DNA of 64,000 bases from Biomphalaria glabrata (GCF_947242115.1 NC_074720.1:32526645-32590644), one strand, 5' to 3'. Counted from the first letter of the stretch, positions 27,145 to 40,414 are shown. Translations and numbers: made by a program. The notes: generated by a model not told the origin, from the letters alone.

Positions 27145-29134
27145 AACAGGAAAATTTAGCTATTAGGATTAAATGGGGAAAAGATTTAAATATAACAGAT
27201 TTTAAAGACACTTTTACTAACCTTCATAACAAATACATTGCAACAAAAGCTAAAGAAATATCTTACAGACTTATCTTTGGGATGACTCCATTTTCAAAGA
27301 AAAAACCTGGTGTAAAATATTGTAAATTTTGTCAATCTGTTAATGGTGACAATGAAAAGCATTTATATCTAGAATGTTCTTTATTTAGTAATGTTAGAAA
27401 TACTGTAAGAGATTTATTAGAAGGAAATTGTGAAACCAATGTGAATATTAATTTATCTATTCTCTTAAATAAGTTACCTAAAACTAAACACAAGATGATA
27501 CATAATTTCAACCTAATAATTGTATCAGAATACAGAAACTTAGTATGGAACAGTAGACTTAAAGCTGTGTACCATAATGCCATTTTTAACCCTAATGATT
27601 TAGAAATAATATATAGAAATATAGTTGATTTTAAAATTGAACACTATAAAGGCTAACCCCAAATGTAATTTTACATTGACCCATTGTATGTACATATGTT
27701 ACATATTAAATTAAGGTATTTATTTATTTATTTATTTATTGTATTCTTGTTCAAGGAATCCTTTATTTTCTATCAATGAATTGGTAGATTCCATTTGTAT
27801 CATAGATTATCAATTTACAAAGTCTTTTTAAACAATGAAGAAAATAAGTTTGAATGTATGGGTGTGTGGTTTTGTATAAGTAATAACTATTAAAAATTTG
27901 CATGTGCATGTATTTAATACATCATTTATTTGCTTTAAAATTATAATTACTAAAAACTACCTATAAACTATTTATTAATTTCTTTTTTCAACAAGAGAGA
28001 CAATTAGGACTGGAAGATGCAAAGAGGAAATTTCTTTTGGTTACATCCCTTGACCAAATTAATAAATCTTCAAGACAACCCAAACAGGACAGGATTTCAT
28101 GAAAATGGACCAAATGGACTACTAAATTGTTGAAAAATAAAACAGAAACGGAAAAAAAACAACACTATTACAATAAATAATAATAATAATAAATCTAATC
28201 TTAAAATGAGTTATATGCCAAAATGAAATAATTTTTTAAGCTCTTCACACACACACTTACTTTGTGATCTGTACTTAAATAGAAACCAATTTGCTTCATT
28301 ATATGTACATTTTTGTAACTCTAGCAGACCCCAGAGAATGTCAAAGGATATAGGATAGAGGTCCTTTGTCTTAGGTTCTTAAGGGAAAAATTGTTGCAAA
28401 AATAAAAATAAATATAAATATAAATTAAAATGAATGCTAATGACTCATAAGTCTTTAAAAAAAATAATAAAAATTTAGTTTGGCAATACTCATTTTAAGG
28501 AACACCTTCAAAATTTTTGTGAATATTTTTTTTTTTTTTTTTTTTTTTTCACCAATTTCTGGACATTTGCTGTCAACATTTTATGGACCGTTGCTGTCAC
28601 CTATTTCTGGACATTTGCTGTCAACATTTTATGGACCGTTGCCGTCACCTATTTCTGGACCTTTGCTGTCATCATTTAATTGGAACTCTGCTGTCATCAT
28701 TTTCTGGACCCATTCCTGTCACCATTTTATGGATCTTCGATGCAGCCTACTCCGCGATCATACTGAAAATCCTGGAATATGACTTTGATAAAAATGTCTT
28801 TTTTTTTATTTATTTATCTATTTTTTTTTTATTTTTTTTTTTTATTTTTTTAATGAAATTTTCCTTGTGTTAATTATTAATTTAGAATGATGTTTTGTGT
28901 TTTTTCTATGAAAAAAAAAAAAAAAAAAAAAAAAAAAGAAGCCCAATAAAGAGGCAAGAGCCCAAAAAAGAGGCAACGCCCAAAAAAGAGGCAAAGAAAA
29001 GAGGCAAAAGCCCAAGGATTCCTAGGATGTACTAAGCTAGACAACTGTAGTCAAAAGCTAAAAAGCTGAGGTTTCCTAAAACAGAAAAAAAAAAAGAAAA
29101 AGAAAGAAAAAAAGAATAAAAAAAGAAAAAGAAA

Positions 29135-29166
<32 letters not shown>

Positions 29167-29191
29167 AAAAGAAATAAAAAAAAAAAAAAAA
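27145..29191 (+). mobile_element. LINE-type insertion with target duplication in the K4 block
   Basis: A 2.05-kb insert absent from the left block, flanked by AACTAATGG at 27136-27144 and 29192-29200. The start is truncated: about 170 codons of a LINE C terminus stay open to 27656, with a zinc knuckle (CKFCQSVNGDNEKHLYLEC). A TTTA repeat follows (27717-27740), then about 1.4 kb of non-coding sequence with a minisatellite, and a long A-rich tail to 29191. The ATG at 27141 belongs to the target site, so the 171-residue frame is not an independent gene. The internal TTTA tract may mean two elements are nested. Confidence 0.82.
28548..28745. repeat. Minisatellite inside the K4-block insertion
   Basis: Units of about 24 bp built on TTTCTGGACATTTGCTGTCA and TTTTATGGACCGTTGCTGTC, about eight degenerate copies, followed by T-rich sequence. 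Confidence 0.75.
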
Positions 29192-29624
29192 AACTAATGG
29201 CTGCTACATAATAGCAATAAAGAAAGGGAGAGTATAACCATATTGGTAACTGGAGTACAAGCTTTACATTTTAAATATGTTAGCTGGGGGGGAGTAGTCA
29301 TTTCACTTTATAATTAGCTATATATTTTGTTTCTCTTTAAGAATTATTTTACATAATTTTTCATTTAATAATTTTATAAAGTGTATTAGCGTCAAAGCTA
29401 TGTCAAGCTTAAAATAAATATTTATATATCCTTGCACTATACATCCACAAACATGTCGTCATAGTATTACAATAGTATACTTTACTGATATTGTTATTAA
29501 TAGGTGTTTATCCAATTTTTAAAAAAATAAACTTTCAAAGTAAAAAAAAGTATTTTAAAGAACAATAACAACAATAACAAAACGAAAGAAAACAAAGAAA
29601 TTATTAAAATTTTAAGACAAAAAC

Positions 29625-29630
29625 TTTATT
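29625..29630 (-). terminator. K4 polyadenylation signal
   Basis: AATAAA on the minus strand lies about 140 nt after the K4 stop. The K1 equivalent is at 2983-2978. Confidence 0.55.
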
Positions 29631-29771
29631 AGAATAATTGATGATCTGTAGCACAGGAATTTTATTATATACAAATTACAATTAAGTTTCAAGTCCTGGC
29701 TATGACGTCACAGATTACTTCAAGCAAAGAGAACAGTCTTTCGTTTGGACAAAAGGAACTGACCTTGACAT

Positions 29772-31865
29772 TTAAATAAAGCGTTGTTCTGCAGAAGACA
29801 TAGAAAAAAAAATTGCGTTTAAACTTAGAATGGAAAAAAAAATAAAAAGAAGCAAGTTATTGATATTTTAAACAGGTATCCAAAGAGAATTTTAAGGTTT
29901 GATAAATAATTTGTTAGGTTGATAAAATTTTTAAAAGCTGCTGACAGACACTGGACAGACTAAACATTGATGACAGACTGATAGAATATTTTTCCATTAC
30001 CTCTAAGACTGGCTATTCTGTCTGTAAAACGATATTCAGGCTGCTCCAGTACGCAGAGGAGATTGTAACAGGTTAACCTGTCGACAGGGCTCGGGTCCAA
30101 AAGATTGGTCAAAACCAGCCTGAAAAAAGAAAGCAAGAAATTAAAAAATTGAAAAAAAAAAAGGATATAATAAATATCACAAATAAATAATAAATATCAG
30201 TTTTAAAAAGAAATGAAACATATTTTATCCCATCTTCGTTCTCACCTCTTTCCACGGGGAAAAACTAATTATAATATTCAAATAATAGACCTGTGGATCT
30301 AGTTTTAGAAGACGATGCGGAAATAAGTTCTTGAAAATAAATTGAATGAATAGGGTCTATATGCGGGACCACTCGAAAGCGTAAAATATTTTTAAGAAAA
30401 GTTTTTTTTCTTGTCCTCTTGCCAAATTTAAATTTATTTATTTACTTTAAACATTCATAACACTCAAATGTATCCCAGATTTTCCAAATAGCAAGTATTT
30501 TTTTCCCAACGACATATATCCATCGTTAAATTTCTAGGAAAATCATTACAACCGTTTTTTTTTTAACCGTGTCCACCCAGATTGTTCCCACTCATTCAGA
30601 ATGTTTGACTTCAATGGAAGTATTGTAAAAAGCTGAACATTCAAAGCAAAACAAAATTGACAATTTTTTACTTTCGAATCTCAACTGACACATGAACAAC
30701 TCTAAAGAAGATTTTTATGTTTACTTATTAATAAAAGTCATAACCAAATATTGAATATGAATGTTGGACTTACCAGTCTATACTAGTATCACACAAAGTA
30801 TTGACTGATTCCTTCATTTGTTCGGTGCTCTTTAAATCAAAGACATCCACTTTGAAAACCATACACCAGTAGACTACTCCAAGTGCGTACATATCACACT
30901 GTAAAGAAAACAATACAGAGAGTTTGAGATCATTGCCTTGTCTTTTTGATGGTATATCAAGCAACATATTTATAAAGTGAACCAGATCTTGATGAAGATA
31001 TTATACAGGTCAAGAAGTTTCAAATCAAGATAAAACATGTAAAATTTGTTATTATATGCATAATGTTTTTTTTAATAATTACATTTTATGTATAGCCAAA
31101 ATATCGTGCTTAATATTAACAAGGTAAAACTAGCTTAGTTCAAAAAAATTACAGTCCAAAACGAGACATACTTGATCAAATTAAATAAAAAATAAATAAT
31201 TTGATTCAAGCACTTAACTCTTAAGGAACTTTAAGAAAATATAACATTTCACTTACTTTAATAGCGTTAAATTCTTTCTGGATAAACTGTTCTGGGGAAA
31301 TGTACATATGGGTTCCTTTTATGGTGCTCACTGGCGTATCAATAGTGGGCAAGATTTCAGACAAACCGAAATCAGCAATGACCACCCTCTTTTCTTTTGC
31401 TGTGATCAAAACGTTGTCCGTTTTCACGTCTCTGTGAGCGATTTTATGTCGATGGAGAAATTTAAGTCCAGCACACAGCTGCACAAGATATTCATCACTC
31501 TTCTCCTGATTCATGGTCGGCAGCGCCTCGGTCAGAGTTCCTGTTTCGTACAATGGCATCACGTATGCGAAGTAACCAGGAAAGATACCCATGGTATCCA
31601 TGCCCATAACATAAGGATGGTGGATCTTGGTGAGTACTGAAATTTCTGCCATGAATTGCCTTGTGGTTATTTGGTCAACATCAGTATTGTCTTTGAAATA
31701 AGTTTTAATGACTTTCTTGACGTTGTGGTCTTGTTTGGATCTGACTTGAAAAACTTTGATCGGGTGATGGTCTTGAAGTAGTTTTTCCACCTCGAAGCCA
31801 TATACATGGCATGCATCGTCTTGGTAGCTTAGAAGTCCGTCTTTCTTTTTCTTGGAGTGATACAT
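29772..31865 (-). CDS. K4: small Ser/Thr protein kinase, intact sister of K1
   Basis: The exons on the minus strand are 31865-31257, 30898-30774, 30119-30001 and 29788-29772. They total 870 nt and give 289 residues. All borders are GT/AG with phases 0, 2 and 1. The beta-3 Lys54 (VIKTYFK), alpha-C Glu74, HRDVKTDN (Asp146, Asn151), DFG Asp165, SPEQ, the VYWCM segment and PVDRLT (subdomain XI Arg) are all present. The glycine loop is not recognisable. The C terminus is EQRFI, as in K1 and K2. It retains the 25 bp that K1 has lost, so it is probably the functional member of the pair. The in-frame upstream Met at 31958 is considered 5' leader by homology with K2. A poly(A) signal (AATAAA) lies at 29630-29625. 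Upstream it shares the K1 promoter block but lacks about 20 bp of it and has GGACGTA where K1 and K2 have TGACGTA, so its regulation may differ. Confidence 0.92.
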
Positions 31866-32039
31866 TGTAGAATAGATCAGAATTGAGCTATCAGACAATA
31901 AATGCTGGTGTAGATCCCAACAGTACGAAAATAAATCCAAGAAACAGAACACAAACAATGTAGAACCACAACACTTGAAGTTCGCAAAGAGAAATCACTA
32001 TTTTGATTAAGAGAATGTACTGTAACTTGAACTGTAAAA

Positions 32040-32400
32040 GTAGATATAGTCAGCCGATGGCTGTAAGCCCCTCCTACATACCTATGGGTGTTGTAGTAAA
32101 AAGTTTTGTGATTGGTCGAATTTCTGAAAGCTACAGGTGAGCCACTCCTTTCTAATTGTCTTTGAAGTTTTTGATCATTGTTAGGGTGTACATACGTCCG
32201 CAGACGACCAAGATTTGGGCAGCTGTAAGAATTTGTTGCTATGCAAGGATGACCATAATGGCGATTGAAGTGCGGAGTGTCTCGGATAAGAATGTCAACA
32301 ACCTTTTGTTTTCTCTGTACGCGTTAGTCAACCGCCGCCGTGGACAACGTCACGGTCAGCTGAAGAAAGAGCAGGGGATTGTGGGGAACAAAGCTGAATA
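32040..32400 (-). promoter_or_regulatory. K4 upstream promoter block
   Basis: It shares GTAGGAGGGGCTTAC (gene strand, 32077-32063) and a TATATC box (32048-32043) with K1. Compared with K1 it lacks about 20 bp in the distal part, and the TGACGTA site reads GGACGTA. Function is inferred from conservation. Confidence 0.55.
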
Positions 32401-32499
32401 AAGTAGATGTTTGTGTTGGCCTTATGAGAGTGTGTCAATAGTGTATCACTGCCCTTCCCTCTATATTTAAAATAACTATTTCAAAGAATAGATAAATGG

Positions 32500-33650
32500 A
32501 AATAGATAGTTACAATGGAGATATCACGTTTTATTTCAACATTTTAAAAGAATATATAACTTATAAAATTGGCTATTCGCTATTGAACTAGGATTTGTCC
32601 CGATAAGCGTATGTTGTGTGTGTGTGTGTACATACTAGTAGTTTTAATTTCCTATTACGGACACTGATAAATTATTGAAATATTCAATAATACTAAAATT
32701 TTAAGAAATGCAAGGAATTTCCTAAAATTGTGAAATTTGAAAGCTTATAAGTTCTATAAGTTAAATTCTTTAATGTCTCCACTAGTAAATGTGTTTAACT
32801 TTCAGTATTGCAATCTATAGCAAATTAATTTGAAGAGTTATACTATGCATACTCCTATGAAAAAACAATTATAAATAATAATATGTAAATGTATAAAGAT
32901 AAAGAAATATTAAAACATTTTTTTTATAAATTTAAGTTTGATTGTAATGTGTTATTATATAATAGTAAACTGATTTGCTACAAACTTTTAAACCAGACTT
33001 ACTTGAAAGTTTAATATAACCATTATGTGGTACTACCGCAATGACCTACTTGCACTCAGAGCTTGTTTCAGTATAATACCAGACAGCCGCCATTTTCAGC
33101 CGAACTCCAGGGGTTAGCCAAAGACAAGGAGGCCTGTACTTGAGCCTAAGATAATTTTTGAAGAAATTTGCGAGACTTGTAAAACAAATAAATTGATTAT
33201 CAAACTCAAGCTGCATGTTTATATAGTTATCTTTAAGAGATGAAGAATTTCAATTCAAAGTGTTTAATTACAACAAGTTATTAGAAGAGACCGAGCTGAT
33301 AACACACAGAGTGACAGCACCAAAAAATAAAGCTTTTGTTCAGTTGCAATGGACACTGTGATTGAAACGCAGTTTTTTTTTATCTAGCACTTTCTCTTGG
33401 ATAAAGCGAATTATTTTAATTGTTAGTGGAGCATCAAAAAGAAAAGCAGTTTTGCAAATGTCGAGCAGGGGTGAGAATTGAGTGTCAAGGGAAGTAATTC
33501 AAATAATTGACTATTCAGAAAATAAACAATTATGAGATTCAAAAGATTATTAGGGATATAACCGAGTTTTTTTTTTAGTATTGTCTCCATCAGTAAATTA
33601 TTTCCTTTACACTCAATTACGACTTGATCCTAAGAGCTATACATTTAAAA
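32500..33650. other. Diverged distal part of block 1
   Basis: It aligns with 6300-7500 at visibly lower identity than the gene-proximal part. No gene is seen. The LINE piece present at 6866-7140 is missing here. Confidence 0.6.
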
Positions 33651-33659
33651 TTCCAAATG

Positions 33660-33905
33660 ATTAGCGAGGGTGACATGTGGCATGCACAATAACCAGCAAC
33701 CTCTACTGTACCCGTCTAATGTACCCATACAGTTGGAGGGATGCAATGTAGAGTTGGGCATTTGGAAATACAATTTTATTCATCGAGATACAAACAGAAG
33801 ACCACTCGTTTCCATAGATAAACTCTTTTCCACATTAACTACAAACGCCACAGATATGAATTAGATCCCTGTCCAAACATCTCGCATGTTGGTGGCAGAA
33901 AGGGT
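33660..33905 (-). mobile_element. Degenerate SINE family 1 copy
   Basis: Reversed and worn: GACATGTGGCATGCACAATA, TACCCATACAGTTGGAGGG and a GGGTTTAAACCC-like head box are visible. The left block holds a shorter remnant at 7510-7600. Confidence 0.55.
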
Positions 33906-35940
33906 TTAAACCCGGGGACCATGGACAAATCGCGTACAACTTGAATAAGCATTCGCAGTGGTTTTTCAGTTTATTGGTTAGATGATGTACAGCGTATCTG
34001 TTCCTATGGCCAATTGTTACCGAGCAACGAAAAGCCTTTAATTGTTCTCAACTAGATCTAAAGTCAAGTGGACAGAAATATAAGGACAATAGAGTAATAA
34101 ATATTCTTGTCTTTATATAACTGGAGGACATTGTAGTCAAAACTTTAAATTTCACAAATGGTAAAAATCTTTAAAATTTAAAAAAAACTTAGTTTCACAA
34201 ATATTTATTAACAAGTTTTACAATAAATGTATACAACCAAAGCATAAGTTCAAATCTGAGATACTGCTCAGCCGAAGTAGAAACCAGGCTGATAACTTTT
34301 ATGACAACACAAGTTCTTAACAACTCCAACCTTCCCCCCCCCCTCCCCAAATACACAAATACAAAATAAGAGTATAATAATTTTTTTTTTATATAAACAA
34401 ATTCTCAAACTTCAACAAGCTCATTTTGACTTTTAATGCAATGATTTCTTCTTATATGTATAAATTGTATTGTTCTATCCTGTATATCGTCACATACTAA
34501 TATATAATAATAATTATTATTATTCTATTACGTTACTTTCGCTAAAAGTAATAGCAATCTACAAAAATTGAAACCCGGGACCCACAGTTCAAATTTCAGC
34601 GTTTTACCACTCATCCATCGTGCCGACACAATTCCAATAATAATGTTTCACTGATAAAAGTTGACTGATAGTAGTGCTACTTTCCAAACAGAACAAACAA
34701 GTTTTCATGTCTGCTTTTTTATAACTGGTGTCTACCTGGTAAAATTTTAACAATGTGACCCGGAGAATTGTATAATTGTATAAAATATGTATAGCTTTCT
34801 TAATAATCAAAGTAAGGTTTTTCATAGCTGTCTATATTAATAACATGTATGCTTTTGTTAAAATAAAATTTAGATTGACAAATATAACAGGTACTAATAC
34901 TGCAGATGTGAGCATGGTAAACATAGAAAAGTGTAATTCTATTTCTGGTAACATTACAGTGAATATTGTATCGAGTAATCCTACTTCCTCTTTGTATGTT
35001 TTAAAATGAAATTAATAGGTTAAATCAAAATATAAAAGATGATGAAGTAGCCCTTTTTAATCCATCAAAAGTGGTTATAAATTCAATTGTATTATGTTGA
35101 ATATAACAGTTTTCTTGAATCTATAAGAATGATTATGCTTTTTTTTTCTGTTGTTTTTTTTTTTTGTGTGTCAGTAAATTTAAAGGTAGTATTATTGAAA
35201 GAACACTGAAATCAACTACTAATTCCATTTTGTGTTTGAAATAATTTTATCATCATTATTGTTAATTGATAAAATAATAATATTTAATAATAATGTCATT
35301 TGTCTTACTAGTTAATAGTAATGGAATCATTGTTCAGAATTCATTGTTTAACTTAGTCAGACAAGCTAAATTACTAAGGTACTTATATGTATGATACAAG
35401 TGATTTTAGTCTCATGAAACGCAGCGTGTGTTATCTGAAGTTTTATTTTATTTGATTGCGTTACAACATATTAAACACTTATTGAATGAATTTGAATACT
35501 TCAATAGTTTAATTCATTTCTTCGTCCGTAAAAAACATTATGTGACTTAAAAGACAGTTATAACTTAAATATTATATATTGTTACTTTCATATTAACTTC
35601 AAACACACCGATATGTACAACCAAAGGGGGGAAGAATTAAACTTCGCTGTTGTGTTTAATTATTTCTTTGAGTGAAAATAAGATAACAAAAGACTTTAAA
35701 CGTGGACCGCCTTCTAGAATTCTGTTTGTTTCAAAGTTGTATCTGAATGTAGACTTTAATTATTCATTGTTTAATTTTTAATTATTTATTTTTAGTTCAC
35801 AATTTATAGATTTTAAAGGTGAATTTAAAGTTGAGATACTTTGTTTCTAATTCATCGCTAGTATATGAATCAACATATTACAATACAACAACAACAACAA
35901 CAAAAGAACAACTAAATAAAAAAAAGTATTTAAAAAAATG
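33905..35940. other. AT-rich intergenic stretch
   Basis: No gene, transposon end or strong repeat is recognised, only A/T runs and short simple repeats. Confidence 0.5.
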
Positions 35941-36480
35941 AAATGAAAAATATATGTGAATTTTAATTATTTTTTAATTCATTTATTTAACATGCAATAG
36001 CTATCTTCATTCACAGACACATTTATAATGTAAAGATATAATAAAATAGTTGTAACACATGTAAAAACTTTAACATAAAATTCTTGCATCAATTTTAAAA
36101 TTAAATAATCACAGAACCAAAAGACACTTTTAAAACACAAACAAAATTTAAAAAAAAGATTATGTGATGTATTTTGTTCCTTAAAAATTTCATCAATTTC
36201 TTTTTTTTTTCTTTTTAATAAGCGAGTAAAAGTTGCAAAATACGAGTTAAATGAGGATAAAGTTTTAAAATTTTTATTCTGTTCAGTTGGAAGATTTCAA
36301 GTTGTTATGTTTTTGACACACCAAAGACAAATTGTATATCTACTAACAATAAATAGTTTCTTTTGGTACAGAAAATGACAAATTTATAGTGTACAAATTG
36401 TAGAAACAGCTATCATGACAAAATCTTTTTTTAACCTCTGAGACTTTAACAAACAATAACATAGAACTTTCTCTTGACAA

Positions 36481-37533
36481 TTACAGCAACCCAATGTCTG
36501 TAGAGAAAGGATACACTCAAGTTGTACTTTTAGATAAAAAACGTCTTGAATCGTTCAGTAAATTTATCAGACTCAGGACTGAAAATCTTTTGGTAGGATC
36601 AGCTTCCAAAAGACATGACAAAATGTCCCTGAAAAAACAACAACATAAAGTTATATTTAAATATTAAATTTCTAGACATGGCAAATAATTCAAAAATTTC
36701 TTTTTTTTTTTCTATTTCTAATTTTATTATTATTTATTATCTTTTATTCACCTGTCGATATCTGGAACATGGAATGTTCGTGAAACTATCGAGAGAAGTG
36801 GCTCCTTGGGCTTCAAGTCTATTATATCTACCTTTTATAGCATGCACCAGTAGACTACTCCAACTGAGTACATATCACACTGCAATAACAAAACAAAAAC
36901 ATTACTGCAATTACTTAATGCTGATTTGTCAATTTTATATGAGTCAATTTTCTTATTCTGCTCAGGAGAGATATGCATGAATGTGCCTTTCTTCCCGGTA
37001 ACTAAAGGCTCAGATGGCCAGACGAGATCTGATAAACCAAAATCAGCTATGACCACATTCTTTTGGTTGGTAATTAAAATGTTGTCAGATTTCAGGTCCC
37101 TGTGAGCGACTCCTTTGTCGTGAAGAAACTTGATACCACAGCAAAGCTGCACCAGGCATTCATCTCTCAACGCATGCGTCATCGTTGGCAGCGCCTTAGT
37201 CAGCGTGCCCTGCTCGTAGAATGGCATGAGGAAGCAGAAGTAATTCGGAAATGATGCGACGGTGTCTAGGCACTTGATGAAGGGATGTTTGAGCCCTGCC
37301 AGTAGTCCAACTTCTTTTAAGAACTGACGTTCCGCCGAAATCCCTTTCTCTGTATCATGTTTGTAATACACTTTTACAGCCCACATTCTGTTGGGATCGA
37401 GTCTTTTGTGAACTTGTACAACTTTGGTAGGGTAACGATCCTTTATGACTTTCTCTATCTGCATATCGTAGACTTCACAGGCATCTTTTTGATACTCTTT
37501 AATTTTTAAGACTTTTTCTTTACTGGTCAACAT
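36481..37533 (-). pseudogene. K5: multiply damaged Ser/Thr kinase-like gene
   Basis: This copy is closest to K3. The start Met is at 37533 (MLTSKEK), and the frame runs 232 codons to a TAA at 36837-36835. Lys54 (WAVKVYYK), HRDLKSDN, DFG and SPEQ are intact. After SPEQ the expected exon 1 end (FNCFK in K3), the donor and most of intron 1 are gone. About 60 nt of intron remain and happen to be open, so the frame reads straight into exon 2 (36879-36752). There CTA-TAA replaces the Leu-Tyr codons after VYWCM. Exon 3 (from 36628 down) has lost its end and donor by a second deletion and would finish in frame with STT then a stop. Exon 4 (DIGLL, 36497-36481) still has its acceptor. Three independent lesions make it a pseudogene, although a truncated N-lobe to SPEQ protein could still be translated. 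Confidence 0.88.
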
Positions 37534-38557
37534 TGTGAATAAAAGCAGATACGAAATAACTAGAAATATAGAATGAACTCGATCTGTTTAATTAAACACA
37601 AGTTGTAAATATTGAGGGAAAAAAATGATTTGAACACAAGCTGATCACAGTATGAAATTTTCAGAAGTAACACAAAAGTCTCAAGAAGCTGAGTATTTCA
37701 AGTAATAAATATATCCTTCTGATTTATTTGCTAATGAAGCTTTTCCCCCTACATAATTTGGCGCCTTTTCTTTGTCATGTGATTTGTGACAGAAAGTTGT
37801 CGATGCGGTTGAACATGCTTTCATCTCGTTAACTTTTTGCCCAGCAAAAGAATTTAAGTGAATCTATTGTTTAAAGTGGACAGTATATGTTTACTTAAGG
37901 ACAGCTGACACGTTTTTATTTAGGCTGGACAAGAATGACGCAATAGGAGTGGCCGAGCCGATAGCGCTGTGACACCGCGATAGTCTACGCCGGGTCTCTA
38001 TCATGTTGATTTCTTTGTTGTTCAAGCGAATGATTTGTTTGTGTTTACGGAGTATCAAAGTAAACTAGGAATGTGTGTATGTGTGTTTATGTGTTAGTAA
38101 AGGTTGAAAAAGGGTTGGAGAGGGTAGTCTCAGACATGTACCAATAAAATATATATAATATTTTTTCCTTGGAATTTTTTTAAAGTACCTTGGATTGGGA
38201 ATGTTCCTTTGATGGAGTCTGGTAGACATTGATTTCGAAAACGGCTCTAACGATTTTCCTAGAAATTCCATAGTTTATATATATCTTTTAGAAAAAAAAA
38301 AGCTTATTGGCCACGCAAAGAAAACTAAACTCTGATTACTCCCATCCCTCGGATCTGCCATGTAAACAATTATACATTTTATTCAGTATAATTTTTTATT
38401 ATCACTGCTTTAATTTTTAGTCTTCTGTCTTTAAGTATCTATAAGTTGAGTGATTTTATCAATGGTGTTATAAATATAATAGTTTATATTAAATAAAGTA
38501 CTATATACATGTTAGTACTATATACATGTTACTGATGTTAGTACTATATACATGATG

Positions 38558-38836
38558 GAATTTTAGTTGCGAAGATGTAGATCACAAATAATTTTCTGAA
38601 CCGAAGTCTTGGATTCGAATCCTGGTGAAGACTGATATTTTTAGTTTCTGGATTCTTAGTGCGCCTCTGAGTACTCCGAACTACCGTGGGTACCTTTCAT
38701 TAGTTGGGGGAAAGTAAAAGCGGTAGGTAGCTTTGCTGGCCACATGACACTCTAGTTAATCCTGTGCTACAGAAACAGATGAGCTTTACATCATCTGCCC
38801 TATAGACCGCATTGTCTGAAAGGGGCAACTTTACAT
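38558..38836 (+). mobile_element. SINE family 1 copy upstream of K5
   Basis: Sister of the copy at 21601-21895. It contains TTCGAATCCTGGTGAAGACT and TACAGAAACAGATGAGC. Confidence 0.8.
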
Positions 38837-39004
38837 AATGTCAGGGATTTATATCCTTCCTAGGTTCTTTTTTGAAGAGTTCGATGTTGATACTAAAGAT
38901 GATGATTCTGATGATAGAAAAAAAAAGCTGATTAAAAACATTCTCTCTGTGTAAAGCATAGGTTTTTGTTGTTGTTGTTGAATTATATACCCATTTATCT
39001 AGAC

Positions 39005-39193
39005 CAGTGTCTCCCAAACTGAGTTGCACGAAATCTTCTTATTCCGCGAAGCATGAATAGATGTTGGAAGAACTACTGGAATAATTGAACTAGTAAACTA
39101 CTACGTATTTTAACCTCTCTAAATACAAAGTGTTCCGATAAATACTCAGAATGTGCAAAGTGTCCCGATAAGCGAAAAGTTTGGGAAACACTA
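39005..39193. mobile_element. Small hAT-like MITE
   Basis: The ends CAGTGTCTCCCAAACT and AGTTTGGGAAACACTA are inverted repeats. The flanks ATCTAGAC and ATCTAAGG form an imperfect 8-bp target duplication. About 190 bp with no coding capacity. In block 2 left only the right end remains (to about 23090). Confidence 0.7.
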
Positions 39194-39542
39194 ATCTAAG
39201 GCTAAACGGTCATACATTGTTGCAAAAAAGTGTTTTCAATTAATTTTAAATCTTATTTCAACCCCCCCCCCCATTTTTTAAATAAATTAAGCCTAAAAGC
39301 TCTTCAATTCACTTTTTTAATGAGAAACTAGGTTCCTACCAAACATAGAGCTGACTAATTTAAAATGATCTAGTTGAAGGGGAGGGGGGAGTACACGTAG
39401 ATACCACGTTAGTACTTGAAAGATATCAAGCGTAGATTGACAATGACTTTAGAAAAAAAAAACATGGAGTCGATAGAGTGACCCATTACAAACATGACAT
39501 CTTTTTATCTCAGCCACTCTTTGTTCTTATCTTTTGTTGTAG

Positions 39543-39667
39543 AGTTGTGGTGGACTTCAGCCAGTGTTACATCCAAGTTTTGACAGACCCTGCATCCCAC
39601 CCCAGCCCACCACTGCTACGACCACAGCAAACCGACGCGTTCAAGCAGAACAGTGACCCACTTGGTT
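39543..39667 (+). pseudogene. Captured exon-like fragment upstream of K5
   Basis: This is an exon-like stretch of 125 nt, richer in GC than its surroundings. It follows a pyrimidine-rich tract and TTGTTGTAG acceptor and is followed by a GTAAGT donor at 39668. The frame reads VVVDFSQCYIQVLTDP and then a Pro-rich segment ending in TDAFKQNSDPLG. I cannot name the family. The same piece occurs in the K3 block at 23465. No partner exons are visible nearby, so it is most likely an exon carried along from a non-kinase gene when the block was duplicated. It could also be a live exon of a gene with very long introns. Confidence 0.5.
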
Positions 39668-40414
39668 GTAAGTCCATCCCTTCCCAATCCCCCCTCTCTA
39701 TCCAAGACATTAGAATGTATTTTTTTTCTTGTCAAGTTAAATCTTCTATTCATGCTTGACATTCTATGTATGTTTACATAAGGACTGCTGACATGTTGTT
39801 TCTTTATTTATTCTGAAATGTAAACAAAATGTATTAGTAGTGGCCGAGCCGATAGCGTTCTGACGTACTGCACTCAAACAATAATTTTGTTTTTAGTTAA
39901 ATCTGATATCTGTATAACATCTAGAATAAATTCTAGATTTATGATGCCCAAATTAAGACCCGCGGGCAATATCCGATCCATATCTGTGTCGAATGTGTGT
40001 CTCAAACTACTACGTGTATGAAGAAGCCACATAGGATCGATGCCGACAGTGTCGGAAACAGTATATGATCCCAGGGCACAAGAGTGTGGGTACAACTGAT
40101 CACGGATATATCATGTTTTATTATGCAATCAAGTAATCTTCCGAGGCGGTCCAACACCCTTTGTAAAAGTTTCTTAGTTTTAAATAATTTTACAACTTCT
40201 GAAGAATATTAAACTGCCTTTAATGTACAACATTTTCTACTGTTATTATAAAATGAAAATCACCACGTCTAGAAAAAAACAAGAAAACAAAATGTTGAAA
40301 CTTTACTGCTTTACAATTACTTCTATTTCTATAGTTTGTAATTCTATGATCTAATTGACATTATTTAGAACTGTACTGTAAACTAGATAGGTAAGATATT
40401 GCAATCCACAAGGT

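Larger units (their letters stand above)
25061..33900. repeat. Segmental duplication block 1, right copy
   Basis: This is the direct copy of block 1 and carries K4. It starts right beside a SINE (24826-25052). The left copy starts at the window edge in sequence matching the same SINE junction, so the true boundary lies off the window. The main difference is a 2.05-kb retroposon at 27145-29191. Confidence 0.85.

Noticed and set aside
28480-28873. Phe-rich plus-strand frames
   Set aside because: They are produced by poly-T runs and a minisatellite inside a retroposon insert.
31308-31640. 110-codon plus-strand frame opposite K4 exon 1 (also opposite K1)
   Set aside because: It is an antisense shadow of the kinase exon.
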